Positions 15,069 to 23,852 are shown, counted from the first letter of the stretch. The stretch is 43,212 nucleotides of DNA from an uncultured Lachnospiraceae bacterium (GCA_902801585.1 CADCIU010000023.1:1-43212); one strand, 5' to 3'. Translations and numbers: made by a program. The notes: a model not told the origin generated them from the letters alone.

Positions 15069-16571
15069 ATGGTAACCAATGATGCTACCCTCGTGCGACT
15101 GAAACACAAGATCATGGAGGAGACTGCCAGGCTGGCCTGGGAAGGAAAGCTGGATGAAGAAAACAAGGACAGGCTTGTCTATGAGATTATCCCCGGTCCC
15201 ATGGCAACCTACCGCTGTTGTGTATATAAAGAGAGAGAACTGGTAAAACAGAGAATCCGTCTCTCCCTGGCTCAGTGCCCGGACGGCATTTCCCAATCGG
15301 AGAATATTGTACAGGTTATCAGACCTGCCTGTGAGGAGTGCCCGCTCTCTGCTTATACAGTTACGGATAACTGCCGTCTTTGCATGGGTAAAGCATGCAT
15401 CAATTCCTGTAAGTTCGGCGCGATCTCCATCGGCGAGCACAGGACCAAGATCGATCCCAACAAGTGTAAGGAATGCGGCATGTGCGCGAAAGCATGTCCT
15501 TACGGCGCGATCGCTCATCTTGTACGTCCCTGCAAGAAGGCCTGCCCTGTCGGCGCGATCACGTATGACGACAACGGTATCTGCGTCATTGATGAAGGCA
15601 AGTGCATCCAGTGCGGTCACTGCATCCACTCCTGTCCTTTCGGTGCGATCGGATCCAAGACTTATCTGGTCAGCATCATCAATGAGATTCGCGCAGGCAA
15701 GGAAGTGATCGCTATGGTCGCTCCCGCTACAGAGGGACAGTTCGGTGCAGACATCACAATGAAATCGATCAAGGAAGCCTTCCTCAAAATGGGATTCGCA
15801 GATATGATCGAGGTCGGTCTCGGCGGTGATATGACAGCGGCATATGAGTCACTGGAATGGTACGAGGCCAAGGAAGAGGGCAAGAAGATGACGACTTCCT
15901 GCTGCCCTGCTTTTATGAACATGATCAAGAAGCACTTCCCCAAGCAGTATGAGGAGAATGTCTCCCAGACGGTTTCTCCTATGTGCGCGATCTCCAGATA
16001 TCTGAAAGCGACGCGCCCCGGCTGCGTCACCGTTTTCCTGGGACCCTGCATTGCGAAGAAGTCCGAGGCGGCTGACAAGTCGATCCCCGGAAATGCGGAT
16101 TATGTCATCACTTACGGTGAGTTCCGTGCGCTGTTGCGCTCGAAAGGCATCGATGTGGCCAAGGAAGACAACTCCTATCAGGAATCTTCGATCTGGGGCA
16201 AGCGCTTCGCGACATCCGGCGGCGTGGCCAACGCGGTTCTGGAGTGCATGCACGAGAGAGGACAGGATACATCCGCGATCACATACGTACAGGTCGCCGG
16301 CGGCCTGGATTGCAAGACTACGCTCACAATGCTCAAGGCGGGCCGCCTGAAAGAAGACTTCGTAGAAGGTATGATCTGCGAAGGCGGATGTGTCGGCGGA
16401 CCTTCCAAGCACAGAACGGAGATGGAAATCAAGAGAGCGAGAGAAGGACTTCTCAAGCAGGCTGACGGCCGTAAGGTCCTTGACAACCTTAAGGGTTATC
16501 CGATGGACAAGTTCTCCATGTACAGAGACGGCCATATGGACGAGACCTGCAAGGTCGAGATCAACGGCTGA
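15069..16571 (+). CDS. [FeFe] hydrogenase, group B type
   Basis: A 500-residue cytoplasmic iron-sulfur enzyme. Residues about 90-200 hold ferredoxin-type cysteine clusters (CRLCMGKACINSC, CKECGMCAKACP, CKKACP, CIQCGHCIHSCP) for several [4Fe-4S] centres. The catalytic domain follows with H-cluster motifs TSCCPAF (near 276), SPMCA (near 304) and EGGCVGGPSKH (near 437). The L2 and L3 motifs differ from the group A forms and fit group B monomeric hydrogenases of anaerobes, whose role (hydrogen evolution or sensing) is not settled. Maturation genes hydEFG are not in the window. ATG at 15069 follows aaggagaaa. It is monocistronic, with a strong terminator downstream. Confidence 0.92.
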   Translation: MVTNDATLVRLKHKIMEETARLAWEGKLDEENKDRLVYEIIPGPMATYRCCVYKERELVKQRIRLSLAQCPDGISQSENIVQVIRPACEECPLSAYTVTDNCRLCMGKACINSCKFGAISIGEHRTKIDPNKCKECGMCAKACPYGAIAHLVRPCKKACPVGAITYDDNGICVIDEGKCIQCGHCIHSCPFGAIGSKTYLVSIINEIRAGKEVIAMVAPATEGQFGADITMKSIKEAFLKMGFADMIEVGLGGDMTAAYESLEWYEAKEEGKKMTTSCCPAFMNMIKKHFPKQYEENVSQTVSPMCAISRYLKATRPGCVTVFLGPCIAKKSEAADKSIPGNADYVITYGEFRALLRSKGIDVAKEDNSYQESSIWGKRFATSGGVANAVLECMHERGQDTSAITYVQVAGGLDCKTTLTMLKAGRLKEDFVEGMICEGGCVGGPSKHRTEMEIKRAREGLLKQADGRKVLDNLKGYPMDKFSMYRDGHMDETCKVEING

Positions 16572-16635
16572 GAACGAACCGATCCCTGAGATCCGCGCGG
16601 ATCTTGAGCGGATTCAGATCTCATAAGTCATTAAG

Positions 16636-16668
16636 GACACTGCCCGGTGAGCGGGCAGTGTCTTTTTT
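16636..16668 (+). terminator. Rho-independent terminator after the hydrogenase gene
   Basis: Perfect stem gacactgcccg / cgggcagtgtc with a short loop and six T. Confidence 0.92.
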
Positions 16669-16676
16669 GCTGCAGG

Positions 16677-16708
16677 TTGTGGACGCTTTGTAATCTGAAT
16701 GCTATAAT
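16677..16708 (+). promoter_or_regulatory. Extended -10 promoter of the ispF operon
   Basis: TGCTATAAT with TATAAT at 16703-16708. The -35 is poor (ttgtgg, 16677-16682, long spacer). It lies 80 nt before ispF. Confidence 0.6.
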
Positions 16709-16787
16709 TATATGCCGTAATGTCGGCAAACTGCTTATTTGCAGAACGAATGGACAGGGATACAGACAATCAGTCAGTGAGGAAATT

Positions 16788-17267
16788 ATGAGAATCGGAA
16801 CAGGATATGATGTGCATAAACTGGCAGAGGGACGCAGGCTGATCATCGGCGGCGTCGACATCCCCTATGAGAAGGGGCTGCTGGGACATTCGGATGCGGA
16901 CGTGCTCGTCCATGCGATCATGGATGCGCTGCTGGGAGCGGCTGCGCTCGGTGACATAGGAAAGCATTTTCCGGATACCGATGAGAAGTACAAGGGAGCG
17001 GATTCACTGATGCTGATGAGAGAAGTCAGACGGATCCTCGAAGAGAACGGCTTCGGGATCGTGAATGTGGACTCTACGATCATCGCGCAGGCACCCAAAA
17101 TGAAACCGCATATCGAACAGATGCGGCAAAATATAGCGGATGCACTGCAGGTGGATGTGTCCTGTGTCAGTGTCAAAGCAACAACGGAAGAGCGGCTTGG
17201 ATTTACCGGACGCGGAGAAGGCATATCGGCACAGGCCGTCTGTCTGATCACTGCCATAAAGAATTAA
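16788..17267 (+). CDS. ispF: 2-C-methyl-D-erythritol 2,4-cyclodiphosphate synthase
   Basis: A 159-residue enzyme of the MEP isoprenoid pathway, converting CDP-ME 2-phosphate to MEcPP. ATG at 16788 starts the canonical [12 protein letters not shown], where Asp8 and His10 are zinc ligands. [19 protein letters not shown] and the C-terminal [17 protein letters not shown] are the family signatures. The length is typical. It functions as a trimer. It is first in a run with cysS, mrnC, rlmB and a sigma factor, a common clostridial grouping, with only 41 nt to cysS. Confidence 0.96.
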   Translation: MRIGTGYDVHKLAEGRRLIIGGVDIPYEKGLLGHSDADVLVHAIMDALLGAAALGDIGKHFPDTDEKYKGADSLMLMREVRRILEENGFGIVNVDSTIIAQAPKMKPHIEQMRQNIADALQVDVSCVSVKATTEERLGFTGRGEGISAQAVCLITAIKN

Positions 17268-17308
17268 TTAAAAAACTAATTAAAGAATAAAAGATAGCGA
17301 GGATGAGT

Positions 17309-18724
17309 ATGAAGATCTACAACACAATGTCCAGAAGCAAAGAGGAATTTGTGCCGTTAACACCCGGTAAGGTCAGTATGTATGTCTGCGGTCCCACCGT
17401 CTACAACCTGATCCATATCGGAAACGCACGCCCCATGATCGTATTTGACACGGTCAGGCGCTATTTTGAATACAAAGGATACAAGGTAAACTACGTCTCC
17501 AACTTCACAGATGTGGATGACAAGATCATAGGCAAGGCACTGGAAGAGGGCGTGGATTCCGCTGTGATCTCTGAGAGATATATCGACGAGTGCAAGAAGG
17601 ACATGGCAAGCCTCAATATCCGTCCCGCGACCATGCATCCCAGAGCGACCCGGGAGATCGACGGGATGATCGAGATGATCCAGACACTGATCGACAAGGG
17701 CTACGCGTATGTGGCACAGGACGGAACGGTCTATTACAGTACCAGGAAGTTTGAGGAGTACGGAAAGCTCTCTCACAAGGATCTCGATAATATGCGCAGC
17801 GGCAACCGCGATCTGAAGGTCACCGGTGCTGAACAGAAGCAGGATCCGCTGGATTTTGTCCTCTGGAAACCCAAGAAAGACGGAGAGCCTTATTGGGACT
17901 GCCCCTGGTGCAAGGGAAGACCCGGATGGCATATCGAGTGCTCGGTGATGAGCAAGCGCTATCTCGGAAAACAGATCGATATACATGCCGGCGGAGAGGA
18001 TCTCGTATTCCCTCATCACGAGAACGAGATCGCGCAGTCGGAGGCGGCCAACGGCGTTCCTTTTGCAAAATACTGGATGCACAACGCATTCCTCAATATC
18101 GACGGCGTGAAGATGGCCAAATCCAAGGGCAATTTCTTTACAGTCCGTGACGTGATCTCACAGTATGATCCCCAGGTGCTGCGCTATTTCATGCTTTCCT
18201 CCCATTACAGGAGCCCCCTCAATTTCAGCAGAGAGCTCATGGAATCCGCCAAGGCTTCCTACGAGAGAATTCTCAACTGCGGAGAGAACCTGAAGTTCCT
18301 GATCGGCAAGGCGAGCGGATCCATGACGGAAGAAGAGCGCGCACTTTTGGAAGATGCCGGAAGCTACCGCACGCAGTTTGAGACCGCCATGGACGATGAC
18401 TTCAATACAGCAGATGCGATCTCTGCTGTGTTTGAGCTGGTCAAGTGGATCAACAGCCGTGTCAGCGGAAGCTCCTCCAAGGAGTTCCTTGAAAAACTGG
18501 ACGAGGAACTGCTGGATCTGACCGGCGTCTGCGGCCTGATCGTCGAGAGAGATGATCAGCTCGAAGATGATCTGGCAGCCTATGTGGAAGCCAAGATCGA
18601 GGAGAGAAAGGCTGCCAAGAAGGCTCGCGATTTTGCCAAAGCAGACGCGATCCGCGACGAACTGAAACAGAAGGGGATCATTCTGGAGGATACCAGAGAA
18701 GGAGTTAAATGGAAGAAAGCCTGA
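17309..18724 (+). CDS. cysS: Cysteinyl-tRNA synthetase
   Basis: A 471-residue class I aminoacyl-tRNA synthetase that charges tRNA-Cys. ATG at 17309 (MKIYNTMSRSKEEF) is preferred; the ATG at 17303 lies too close to the gcgagg ribosome binding site. Visible features are the zinc and HIGH region CGPTVYNLIHIGNARP, GWHIECSVM and FPHHENEIAQSEA (zinc ligands), and the KMSKS equivalent KMAKSKGNF. The 18-kb-side leader is only 41 nt, so no T-box control is present directly before it. Its 3' end overlaps the start of mrnC by 16 nt, indicating co-translation. Confidence 0.96.
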   Translation: MKIYNTMSRSKEEFVPLTPGKVSMYVCGPTVYNLIHIGNARPMIVFDTVRRYFEYKGYKVNYVSNFTDVDDKIIGKALEEGVDSAVISERYIDECKKDMASLNIRPATMHPRATREIDGMIEMIQTLIDKGYAYVAQDGTVYYSTRKFEEYGKLSHKDLDNMRSGNRDLKVTGAEQKQDPLDFVLWKPKKDGEPYWDCPWCKGRPGWHIECSVMSKRYLGKQIDIHAGGEDLVFPHHENEIAQSEAANGVPFAKYWMHNAFLNIDGVKMAKSKGNFFTVRDVISQYDPQVLRYFMLSSHYRSPLNFSRELMESAKASYERILNCGENLKFLIGKASGSMTEEERALLEDAGSYRTQFETAMDDDFNTADAISAVFELVKWINSRVSGSSSKEFLEKLDEELLDLTGVCGLIVERDDQLEDDLAAYVEAKIEERKAAKKARDFAKADAIRDELKQKGIILEDTREGVKWKKA

Positions 18725-19212
18725 GGAGATTGATACTCAAGGAATTTCCGCACGAAGAGATTGATATCCGGACGTATTCCCCCCTGGCGCTTGCCTTTCT
18801 GGGGGATGCCGTCTATTCTCTGGTGATCCGAACGATCCTGGTCTCCAAGGGAAACCGCCAGGCAGAGAAACTCCACAATGAGACCACTTATTATGTCCGC
18901 GCCGAGCAGCAGGCGGCCATCGGAAAGGCAGCATATGACCTGATGACCGATGAGGAGAAGAAGGTATACAGGAGAGGAAGGAATTCTAATCCTTATCACC
19001 ATGCCAAGAGTTCTTCCATGGAAGAGTACCTGCAGGCCACAGCGCTGGAAGCGCTGTGCGGCTATCTCTACCTCACGGACAGGGAGGAGAGGCTGATGGA
19101 GCTTCTCAGAGAAGGAATCGCGAAGACCGATAAAAGGAGAAGGCTCGGGCCCAGGAAAACAGGAGCTGAGGATGCAGGAGAGGACACAGACTATGAGCGA
19201 GAATCGGATTGA
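18709..19212 (+). CDS. mrnC: Mini-ribonuclease 3
   Basis: A 167-residue RNase III-like protein lacking the double-stranded RNA-binding domain, which in Bacillus matures 23S rRNA. The catalytic segment is SPLALAFLGDAVYSLVIR (near residues 24-41), with the conserved Asp in GDAVY. HAKSSSMEEYLQATALEALCGYLYL near 100-125 carries the second acidic cluster. Start ATG lies inside the cysS end (16-nt overlap). The C-terminal tail (about residues 143-167) is charged and overlaps the rlmB start. Confidence 0.94.
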   Translation: MEESLRRLILKEFPHEEIDIRTYSPLALAFLGDAVYSLVIRTILVSKGNRQAEKLHNETTYYVRAEQQAAIGKAAYDLMTDEEKKVYRRGRNSNPYHHAKSSSMEEYLQATALEALCGYLYLTDREERLMELLREGIAKTDKRRRLGPRKTGAEDAGEDTDYERESD

Positions 19213-19927
19213 AGGCAGAAATGCCGTGATCGAGGCATTTCGTTCCGGAAGGACGATCGACAGATTATATATGCTGGATGGAAGCAGAGAGGGCGCCATG
19301 CAGACGGTGCGCAAGGAAGCCGCCAAACACGGGACCCCTGTGAAGTATGTGAGCAAGCAGCGGCTTGATCAGATGTCCGAGACGGGAAGACACCAGGGGG
19401 TCATCGCGGAGATCGCCGCTTACTCCTATGGTGAATTGGAAGACCTTTTTGCTGCGGCCGAGGAGAGGGGAGAGGATCCTTTCTTTATCCTGCTGGACGG
19501 GATCGAGGATCCGCACAATCTGGGCGCGATCATAAGGACGGCCAATCTCGCCGGCGCCCACGGCGTCATTATTCCCAAGGACAGGGCAGTGGGGCTTACG
19601 GCGACAGTGGCGAAAGCGTCTGCCGGAGCGATCAATTATACACCGGTCGTCAAGGTCACGAACCTGGTGCGCACAATGGAGAAACTTGCCGGCAAGGGCC
19701 TGTGGTTTGTCTGCGCGGATATGGACGGAACGGAGATGACCAAGTTGAATCTGAAGGGACCGATCGGTCTGGTGATCGGCGCGGAGGGCAGCGGCGTGAG
19801 CCGGCTGGTCAGGGAAAAGTGCGACATGGTCGCCTCGATCCCCCAGAAGGGACAGATCGATTCTCTCAATGCCTCCGTTGCGATGGGCGTTCTGGCTTAT
19901 GAGATCGTCAGACAGAGAAGCCTGTAA
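19193..19927 (+). CDS. rlmB: 23S rRNA 2'-O-ribose methyltransferase, RlmB family
   Basis: A 244-residue SpoU-class methyltransferase that uses SAM. ATG at 19193 (MSENRIEGRNAVIEAF) has an aggagagga site upstream and overlaps the mrnC tail. The N-terminal substrate-binding domain (to about residue 80) is followed by the SPOUT domain with the three trefoil-knot motifs: NLGAIIRTANLAGAHGVI, GLVIGAEGSGVS and IPQKGQIDSLNASVAMGV. It methylates 23S rRNA G2251 in E. coli; the exact target here is inferred. The gene is 26 nt ahead of the sigma factor. Confidence 0.94.
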   Translation: MSENRIEGRNAVIEAFRSGRTIDRLYMLDGSREGAMQTVRKEAAKHGTPVKYVSKQRLDQMSETGRHQGVIAEIAAYSYGELEDLFAAAEERGEDPFFILLDGIEDPHNLGAIIRTANLAGAHGVIIPKDRAVGLTATVAKASAGAINYTPVVKVTNLVRTMEKLAGKGLWFVCADMDGTEMTKLNLKGPIGLVIGAEGSGVSRLVREKCDMVASIPQKGQIDSLNASVAMGVLAYEIVRQRSL

Positions 19928-19953
19928 AGAGACATATTATAGAAAGTATCGGA

Positions 19954-20571
19954 ATGAAAATAGAGAAATATGGGAATCTCACCGATGAAGAGCTGATCTC
20001 CATGTTCAGAGACGGTGATCAGGACGCAATGGAAATGCTTCTGAACAAGTACAAGGGCATGGTCCTTGGAAAGGCCAGATCCATGTTCATCCTCGGCGGA
20101 GACTCGGATGATCTGATCCAGGAGGGAATGCTGGGACTGTTCAAAGCAGTCAGGGATTACGACTGCGGAAGAGATGCCAGTTTCAGGACATTTGCGCAGC
20201 TATGCGTATCCCGTCAGCTGTACACGGCAGTCACCGCCTCGAGCAGGAAAAAGCACCTTCCCCTCAATTCTGCTATCTCTCTGAGCCAACCGCTGGGAGA
20301 AACAGACTCGGAAGAGAACGGAGAAGTGCTGGTGGACTGTCTGGAGGCGGATGCGAGCACCAATCCCGAGGAGTACATGATCGAGCGGGAGGAAGCGGAA
20401 AGCCTGGAAGAAAAGATTGAAAAAGAGCTGAGCCCTTTCGAGAAGCAGGTCCTGGAGCTCCATCTGACCGGGATGGGATATGTGGAGATCGCACATGTGC
20501 TCAACCGCGATGAGAAGTCGACCGACAATGCATTGCAGAGAATTCGTACGAAATTAAAAAAATGGAGGTAA
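19954..20571 (+). CDS. sigH: RNA polymerase sigma factor, SigH/Spo0H type
   Basis: A 205-residue sigma-70 family protein. Region 2 is visible as DDLIQEGMLGLFKAVRDYD (near residues 52-70), and region 4 as SPFEKQVLELHLTGMGYVEIAHVLN followed by a recognition helix (near 155-200). Its size, sequence and place after cysS-mrnC-rlmB match SigH, which starts sporulation and stationary-phase transcription in Firmicutes. The gene overlaps the ribosome binding site of the next small gene at its stop. Confidence 0.9.
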   Translation: MKIEKYGNLTDEELISMFRDGDQDAMEMLLNKYKGMVLGKARSMFILGGDSDDLIQEGMLGLFKAVRDYDCGRDASFRTFAQLCVSRQLYTAVTASSRKKHLPLNSAISLSQPLGETDSEENGEVLVDCLEADASTNPEEYMIEREEAESLEEKIEKELSPFEKQVLELHLTGMGYVEIAHVLNRDEKSTDNALQRIRTKLKKWR

Positions 20572-20580
20572 AGACGAGAG

Positions 20581-20817
20581 ATGGCAGTAAATCCTATGCA
20601 GTTCATGCAGCTCGCGGACAGACTCAGGATCTTCCAAAGCCAGCATCCCAGGGTGATCGATTTCCTCAGGGATGTGGGAAGAAACTCTCTTGAGCCCGGA
20701 GTGGTCATGGAACTGAGAGTGACAGACAACAACGGAAGGACTTCTGTGACAAATATAAGACTTACGCAGGAGGATATGGAGACGATCGAGATCATTAAGA
20801 ATCTCAAAGGGAACTGA
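20581..20817 (+). CDS. Small conserved-looking hypothetical protein
   Basis: A 78-residue protein whose ggaggtaa ribosome binding site overlaps the sigma-factor stop, so the two are co-translated. No signal peptide, membrane segment or cysteines. The sequence (MELRVTDNNGRTSVTNIRLT in the middle, LTQEDMETIEIIKNLKGN at the end) suggests a small alpha/beta fold. I do not recognise a family. Position after sigH raises the possibility of a sigma-related role, but nothing in it shows one. Confidence 0.75.
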   Translation: MAVNPMQFMQLADRLRIFQSQHPRVIDFLRDVGRNSLEPGVVMELRVTDNNGRTSVTNIRLTQEDMETIEIIKNLKGN

Positions 20818-20855
20818 TAGATCATCAGGAATCAATCGATACCGTCTTGAAATGC

Positions 20856-20910
20856 AGCGGGCTGCCGCATCGGGAAAGAATAGATTTCCCGGTGCGGCAG
20901 CCCGCTTTCT
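20856..20910. terminator. Large hairpin between convergent operons
   Basis: Stem of about 22 bp: agcgggctgccgc... with ...gcggcagcccgct, with one mismatch and a 7-nt loop, then ttctgtttcc on the plus strand. It probably ends the sigH operon and may also limit readthrough from the minus strand. Confidence 0.8.
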
Positions 20911-20925
20911 GTTTCCATATCAGGT

Positions 20926-23772
20926 TTATTTGAGAACTCCGTCCGTACCGAAATTATAAGTCTTGCCGCCGATCGTCTGTTTTCCGGTCAGCATATGGCC
21001 GTCATCAGCGAAGTAATACTTCTTGCCGCCAATGGTCTGCCAGCCGGTCTTGGCGTAGAAATCGCCGGGAGTCAGATAATACTTCTTGCCGTCAATGGTC
21101 TGCCAGCCTTCGAGCAGGTAGCCCTGCGTCGGATGGAGATAGTACCACTTCTTCTGATCTTTGACATATTCCCATCCGGTGTGCATATATCCGGTGATCG
21201 GATCAAAGAAGTACTTCTTGTTGTTGAGTCTCTTCCAGCGAAGGTGAAGCTTTCCGTCGCTTGTGAAGTGATAGATCTTGCCCTGGATCTTCTTCCAGCC
21301 GGTTGCCCGCATTCCGTTTGCGTCGAAATAGTAGAAGTCGCCGTTGATATTCTGGAAGCGGTTGGTCAGGTAGGAACTTCCGACTTTGAATTTATAACCT
21401 GTGCCGCTCTGTACCCATGTGCCGCTCGTGGACTTGCCGAAGGACGCTGAGTTGTTGGTGGGCAGGCAGGAGAAGTGCACGATCTGTCTGACCGATGTGG
21501 GTGCCTTGTTGACGCCCACGCCGTAGCCTGCGCAGCACTCGACGACCTTGCCGCCGCCCAGATAGATCGCCACATGGCTGTTGCTGCCGGAGGTTCCCTT
21601 GCCGGTGCAGATGATATCACCGGGGGAAGCTTTGCTCATATCCGTTCCGATATTGACGGCACCGGGATAGGTACTGGGTTTGTTGCCCCACTCATAGGAG
21701 TGGATGAACTCTTCGCCGACAAGTCCGAACTTGCGAAGGACATGGTAGACGAACCATGAGCAGTCGGTCTTGCCTCCGACCTTGAGGTGTTTGAACCTGA
21801 GGCCGTTCGGGTCATTTCCTGTCACAGAGGACGCATAATCGATCTTATCCTCGAAGAATGTCGCGTAAGCGAGCATATTGTTCACAAACGAGGTGTTTCT
21901 GGTCGTGTAGTAGTCGATCGGCATGTCCTTATCCGTTCCCTTCACCCATGTGTTGGTGACGGCGGAAGTGACATAGGAGCTGCTGTTCCATGTGATCTTG
22001 CTGCTCTGGGAGCTGCTTGTTGAGGTCGTACTCTGGGTCTGGGAAGAGGCCGACGCAGGTGCATTGCCCTTGAGCTTGCCGTTCGTATCGAATACATAGC
22101 TCTTACCGCTGATGGTCTGCGTACCTGTGACCATGACGCCGTTCTTGTCAAAATAGTAAGTATCACTGCCGATCTTCTTCCAGTCGGTGATCATGAAGGC
22201 GTTCTGCGTGTCAAAATAGTAGCGCTTGCCGTCAATGGTCTGCCAGCCGGTCTTGGCATAAAACTCTTCGGGAGTGAAATAGTATTTCTTGCCCTCGATG
22301 GTCTGCCAGCCCTGCAGGAGGTAACCTTCCACAGCGTGCAGATAATACCAGGCGCCTTTTTCTTCGACCCACTCCCAGCCGGTATGCATGTGGCCGTCTA
22401 CAGGGTCAAAGAGGTATTTCTTGCCGTTGACTCTCTTCCAGCGAAGGAGCATTCTTCCGTTGCCGTCGAAGTAATAGATCTTCTTGTTGATCTTCTTGAA
22501 GCCCTTAGCCCGGATTCCATTGGCGTCGAAGTAGTAGGTGTAACCGTCGATCTTCTGGAATTTGGAAGTGGAATATGAACCGTCCGAATTGCGGTACTTG
22601 TATCCGTCTTCCGTCTTGATGAACTTGGCGGTGTAATTGTACCGCTTGGGAAGAGTGGTTACCATATCTTCAGCAGATACACCGGCGGCCGCTTTTTTCA
22701 TCTTTGCCGTGATGTGATAATCGAGCGCGTCGTTGAACTGGTAAGTCACCTTGTTGACGACCTTGCCGCTGCTGTCCTTGATATTGACTGTCACAGAGCG
22801 CATATTTCTTTCACCGGCCACGCTGACATGTCCGCTCTTGACCGAGAAAGTCAACATTCCGTTATAGCGGCTGCTGTAAATATTGCATGTGTCCTTGAGA
22901 TTGTTGACGGGGGTCGTGACCCATCCGCCTCCGAAGGAGTTCGGACTGTCTCCGTCCCAGTTGTAAAAGGCGAAGGAGGGATTTACTTTTTGGACAAATG
23001 CCTTCAGGTTGCTGGTGCTGCCGCCGTGATGGCTGAATTTGTAAATATCCGCGTTCAGGTCGATGCCGCTGTTGATCAGCTGCTTCTCCGTCTCGATCTC
23101 GATATCGCCGCAGGTGAGGTAAGTCACACCGCCGGCGGTGACTTTCGTGACCAGGGAGTTGTTGTTGATGTAACTCCGGTCGTAATTGCTGCTCTTGTAG
23201 GAGCAGCCCCAGAGCACCTGCAGCTTGGCGTTTCCAACCGTAAAGGAAGAGCCCTTCTTGAGGTAGACGATCTTGACACCGCAGTCATTGGCCGCATTGA
23301 CGATCGAATTATAGCCGTTATAGAACTCCCTGCAGTAGCTGCTGTTCTCCGCCCCCTTTTTGATGTAGGCCGGATCCGGAAGATAGACTTTGCCGATATT
23401 GAAGCGGGAGTCACGGATGATCGTGGGGATCTGGTGCATGTGATCGTAATGATAATGGGACAGATAGATGTCAAAATTATAGAAATGATGATCATCGAGA
23501 TAGTTGATCAGCGTATCATACTGATCCCTGAGGCAGGTGTCCATTAGGAGTGTCTTGCCTCCGCTCCTTAGCAGGGTACAGTCTCCCCAGATGTCCGCAT
23601 GGCCGTAATCGATCGGCGTGATCTCCATTGCAGCAGTCGTGGCTTCTGCACTTATGGACGGCGCGAAGGGAGTAAGTAAGAAAACAAGGACTAAAAATGC
23701 GGAGAAGATCCGACCGGAGATCGATCTTGCTCTGCCTTTCACAGATTGAGATGATGGATTAGATAAAAACAT
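20926..23772 (-). CDS. Secreted MBL-fold / cell-wall-binding / NlpC-P60 multidomain protein
   Basis: A 948-residue surface protein. Residues 1-43 are a signal peptide. Residues about 45-320 are a ComEC-like metallo-beta-lactamase fold: H106-x-H108-x-D110-H111 in LSHYHYDH, D223 in CGDIE, H248-H249 in SHHGGS. Residues about 389-568 are tyrosine/glycine/tryptophan-rich cell-wall-binding repeats of the choline-binding type (GYTYYFDANG, GWQTIEGKKYYF). A Ser/Thr/Gln linker (570-600) leads to an NlpC/P60-like cysteine peptidase (about 630-770) with C671 in DCSWFV and H733 in SHVAIYLGGGKVVE. A second, closely similar repeat block fills 791-948. Likely a wall-anchored hydrolase; the MBL substrate is unknown. 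The ATG is preceded by agggg on the minus strand. Confidence 0.9.
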   Translation of the reverse strand: MFLSNPSSQSVKGRARSISGRIFSAFLVLVFLLTPFAPSISAEATTAAMEITPIDYGHADIWGDCTLLRSGGKTLLMDTCLRDQYDTLINYLDDHHFYNFDIYLSHYHYDHMHQIPTIIRDSRFNIGKVYLPDPAYIKKGAENSSYCREFYNGYNSIVNAANDCGVKIVYLKKGSSFTVGNAKLQVLWGCSYKSSNYDRSYINNNSLVTKVTAGGVTYLTCGDIEIETEKQLINSGIDLNADIYKFSHHGGSTSNLKAFVQKVNPSFAFYNWDGDSPNSFGGGWVTTPVNNLKDTCNIYSSRYNGMLTFSVKSGHVSVAGERNMRSVTVNIKDSSGKVVNKVTYQFNDALDYHITAKMKKAAAGVSAEDMVTTLPKRYNYTAKFIKTEDGYKYRNSDGSYSTSKFQKIDGYTYYFDANGIRAKGFKKINKKIYYFDGNGRMLLRWKRVNGKKYLFDPVDGHMHTGWEWVEEKGAWYYLHAVEGYLLQGWQTIEGKKYYFTPEEFYAKTGWQTIDGKRYYFDTQNAFMITDWKKIGSDTYYFDKNGVMVTGTQTISGKSYVFDTNGKLKGNAPASASSQTQSTTSTSSSQSSKITWNSSSYVTSAVTNTWVKGTDKDMPIDYYTTRNTSFVNNMLAYATFFEDKIDYASSVTGNDPNGLRFKHLKVGGKTDCSWFVYHVLRKFGLVGEEFIHSYEWGNKPSTYPGAVNIGTDMSKASPGDIICTGKGTSGSNSHVAIYLGGGKVVECCAGYGVGVNKAPTSVRQIVHFSCLPTNNSASFGKSTSGTWVQSGTGYKFKVGSSYLTNRFQNINGDFYYFDANGMRATGWKKIQGKIYHFTSDGKLHLRWKRLNNKKYFFDPITGYMHTGWEYVKDQKKWYYLHPTQGYLLEGWQTIDGKKYYLTPGDFYAKTGWQTIGGKKYYFADDGHMLTGKQTIGGKTYNFGTDGVLK

Positions 23773-23786
23773 GGCTACCCCTGACT

Positions 23787-23812
23787 GTCTTCTCGAACTT
23801 CAGTGAGAAGAC
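23787..23812 (-). promoter_or_regulatory. Inverted repeat in the leader of the MBL/NlpC-P60 gene
   Basis: gtcttctc (23787-23794) and gagaagac (23805-23812) are a perfect 8-bp inverted repeat with a 10-nt spacer, 15-40 nt before the start codon. It could be an operator or an RNA hairpin near the ribosome binding site. Confidence 0.5.
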
Positions 23813-23852
23813 GGAAATAAACTGACATTTAAACAGAAATTTCTACAGATCA

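Noticed and set aside
17268..17308. T-box leader before cysS
   Set aside because: The gap is only 41 nt and lacks specifier-loop and antiterminator features.
22714..23547. 277-codon plus-strand frame within the MBL/NlpC-P60 gene
   Set aside because: It is antisense to the MBL domain, whose catalytic motifs are clear on the minus strand.
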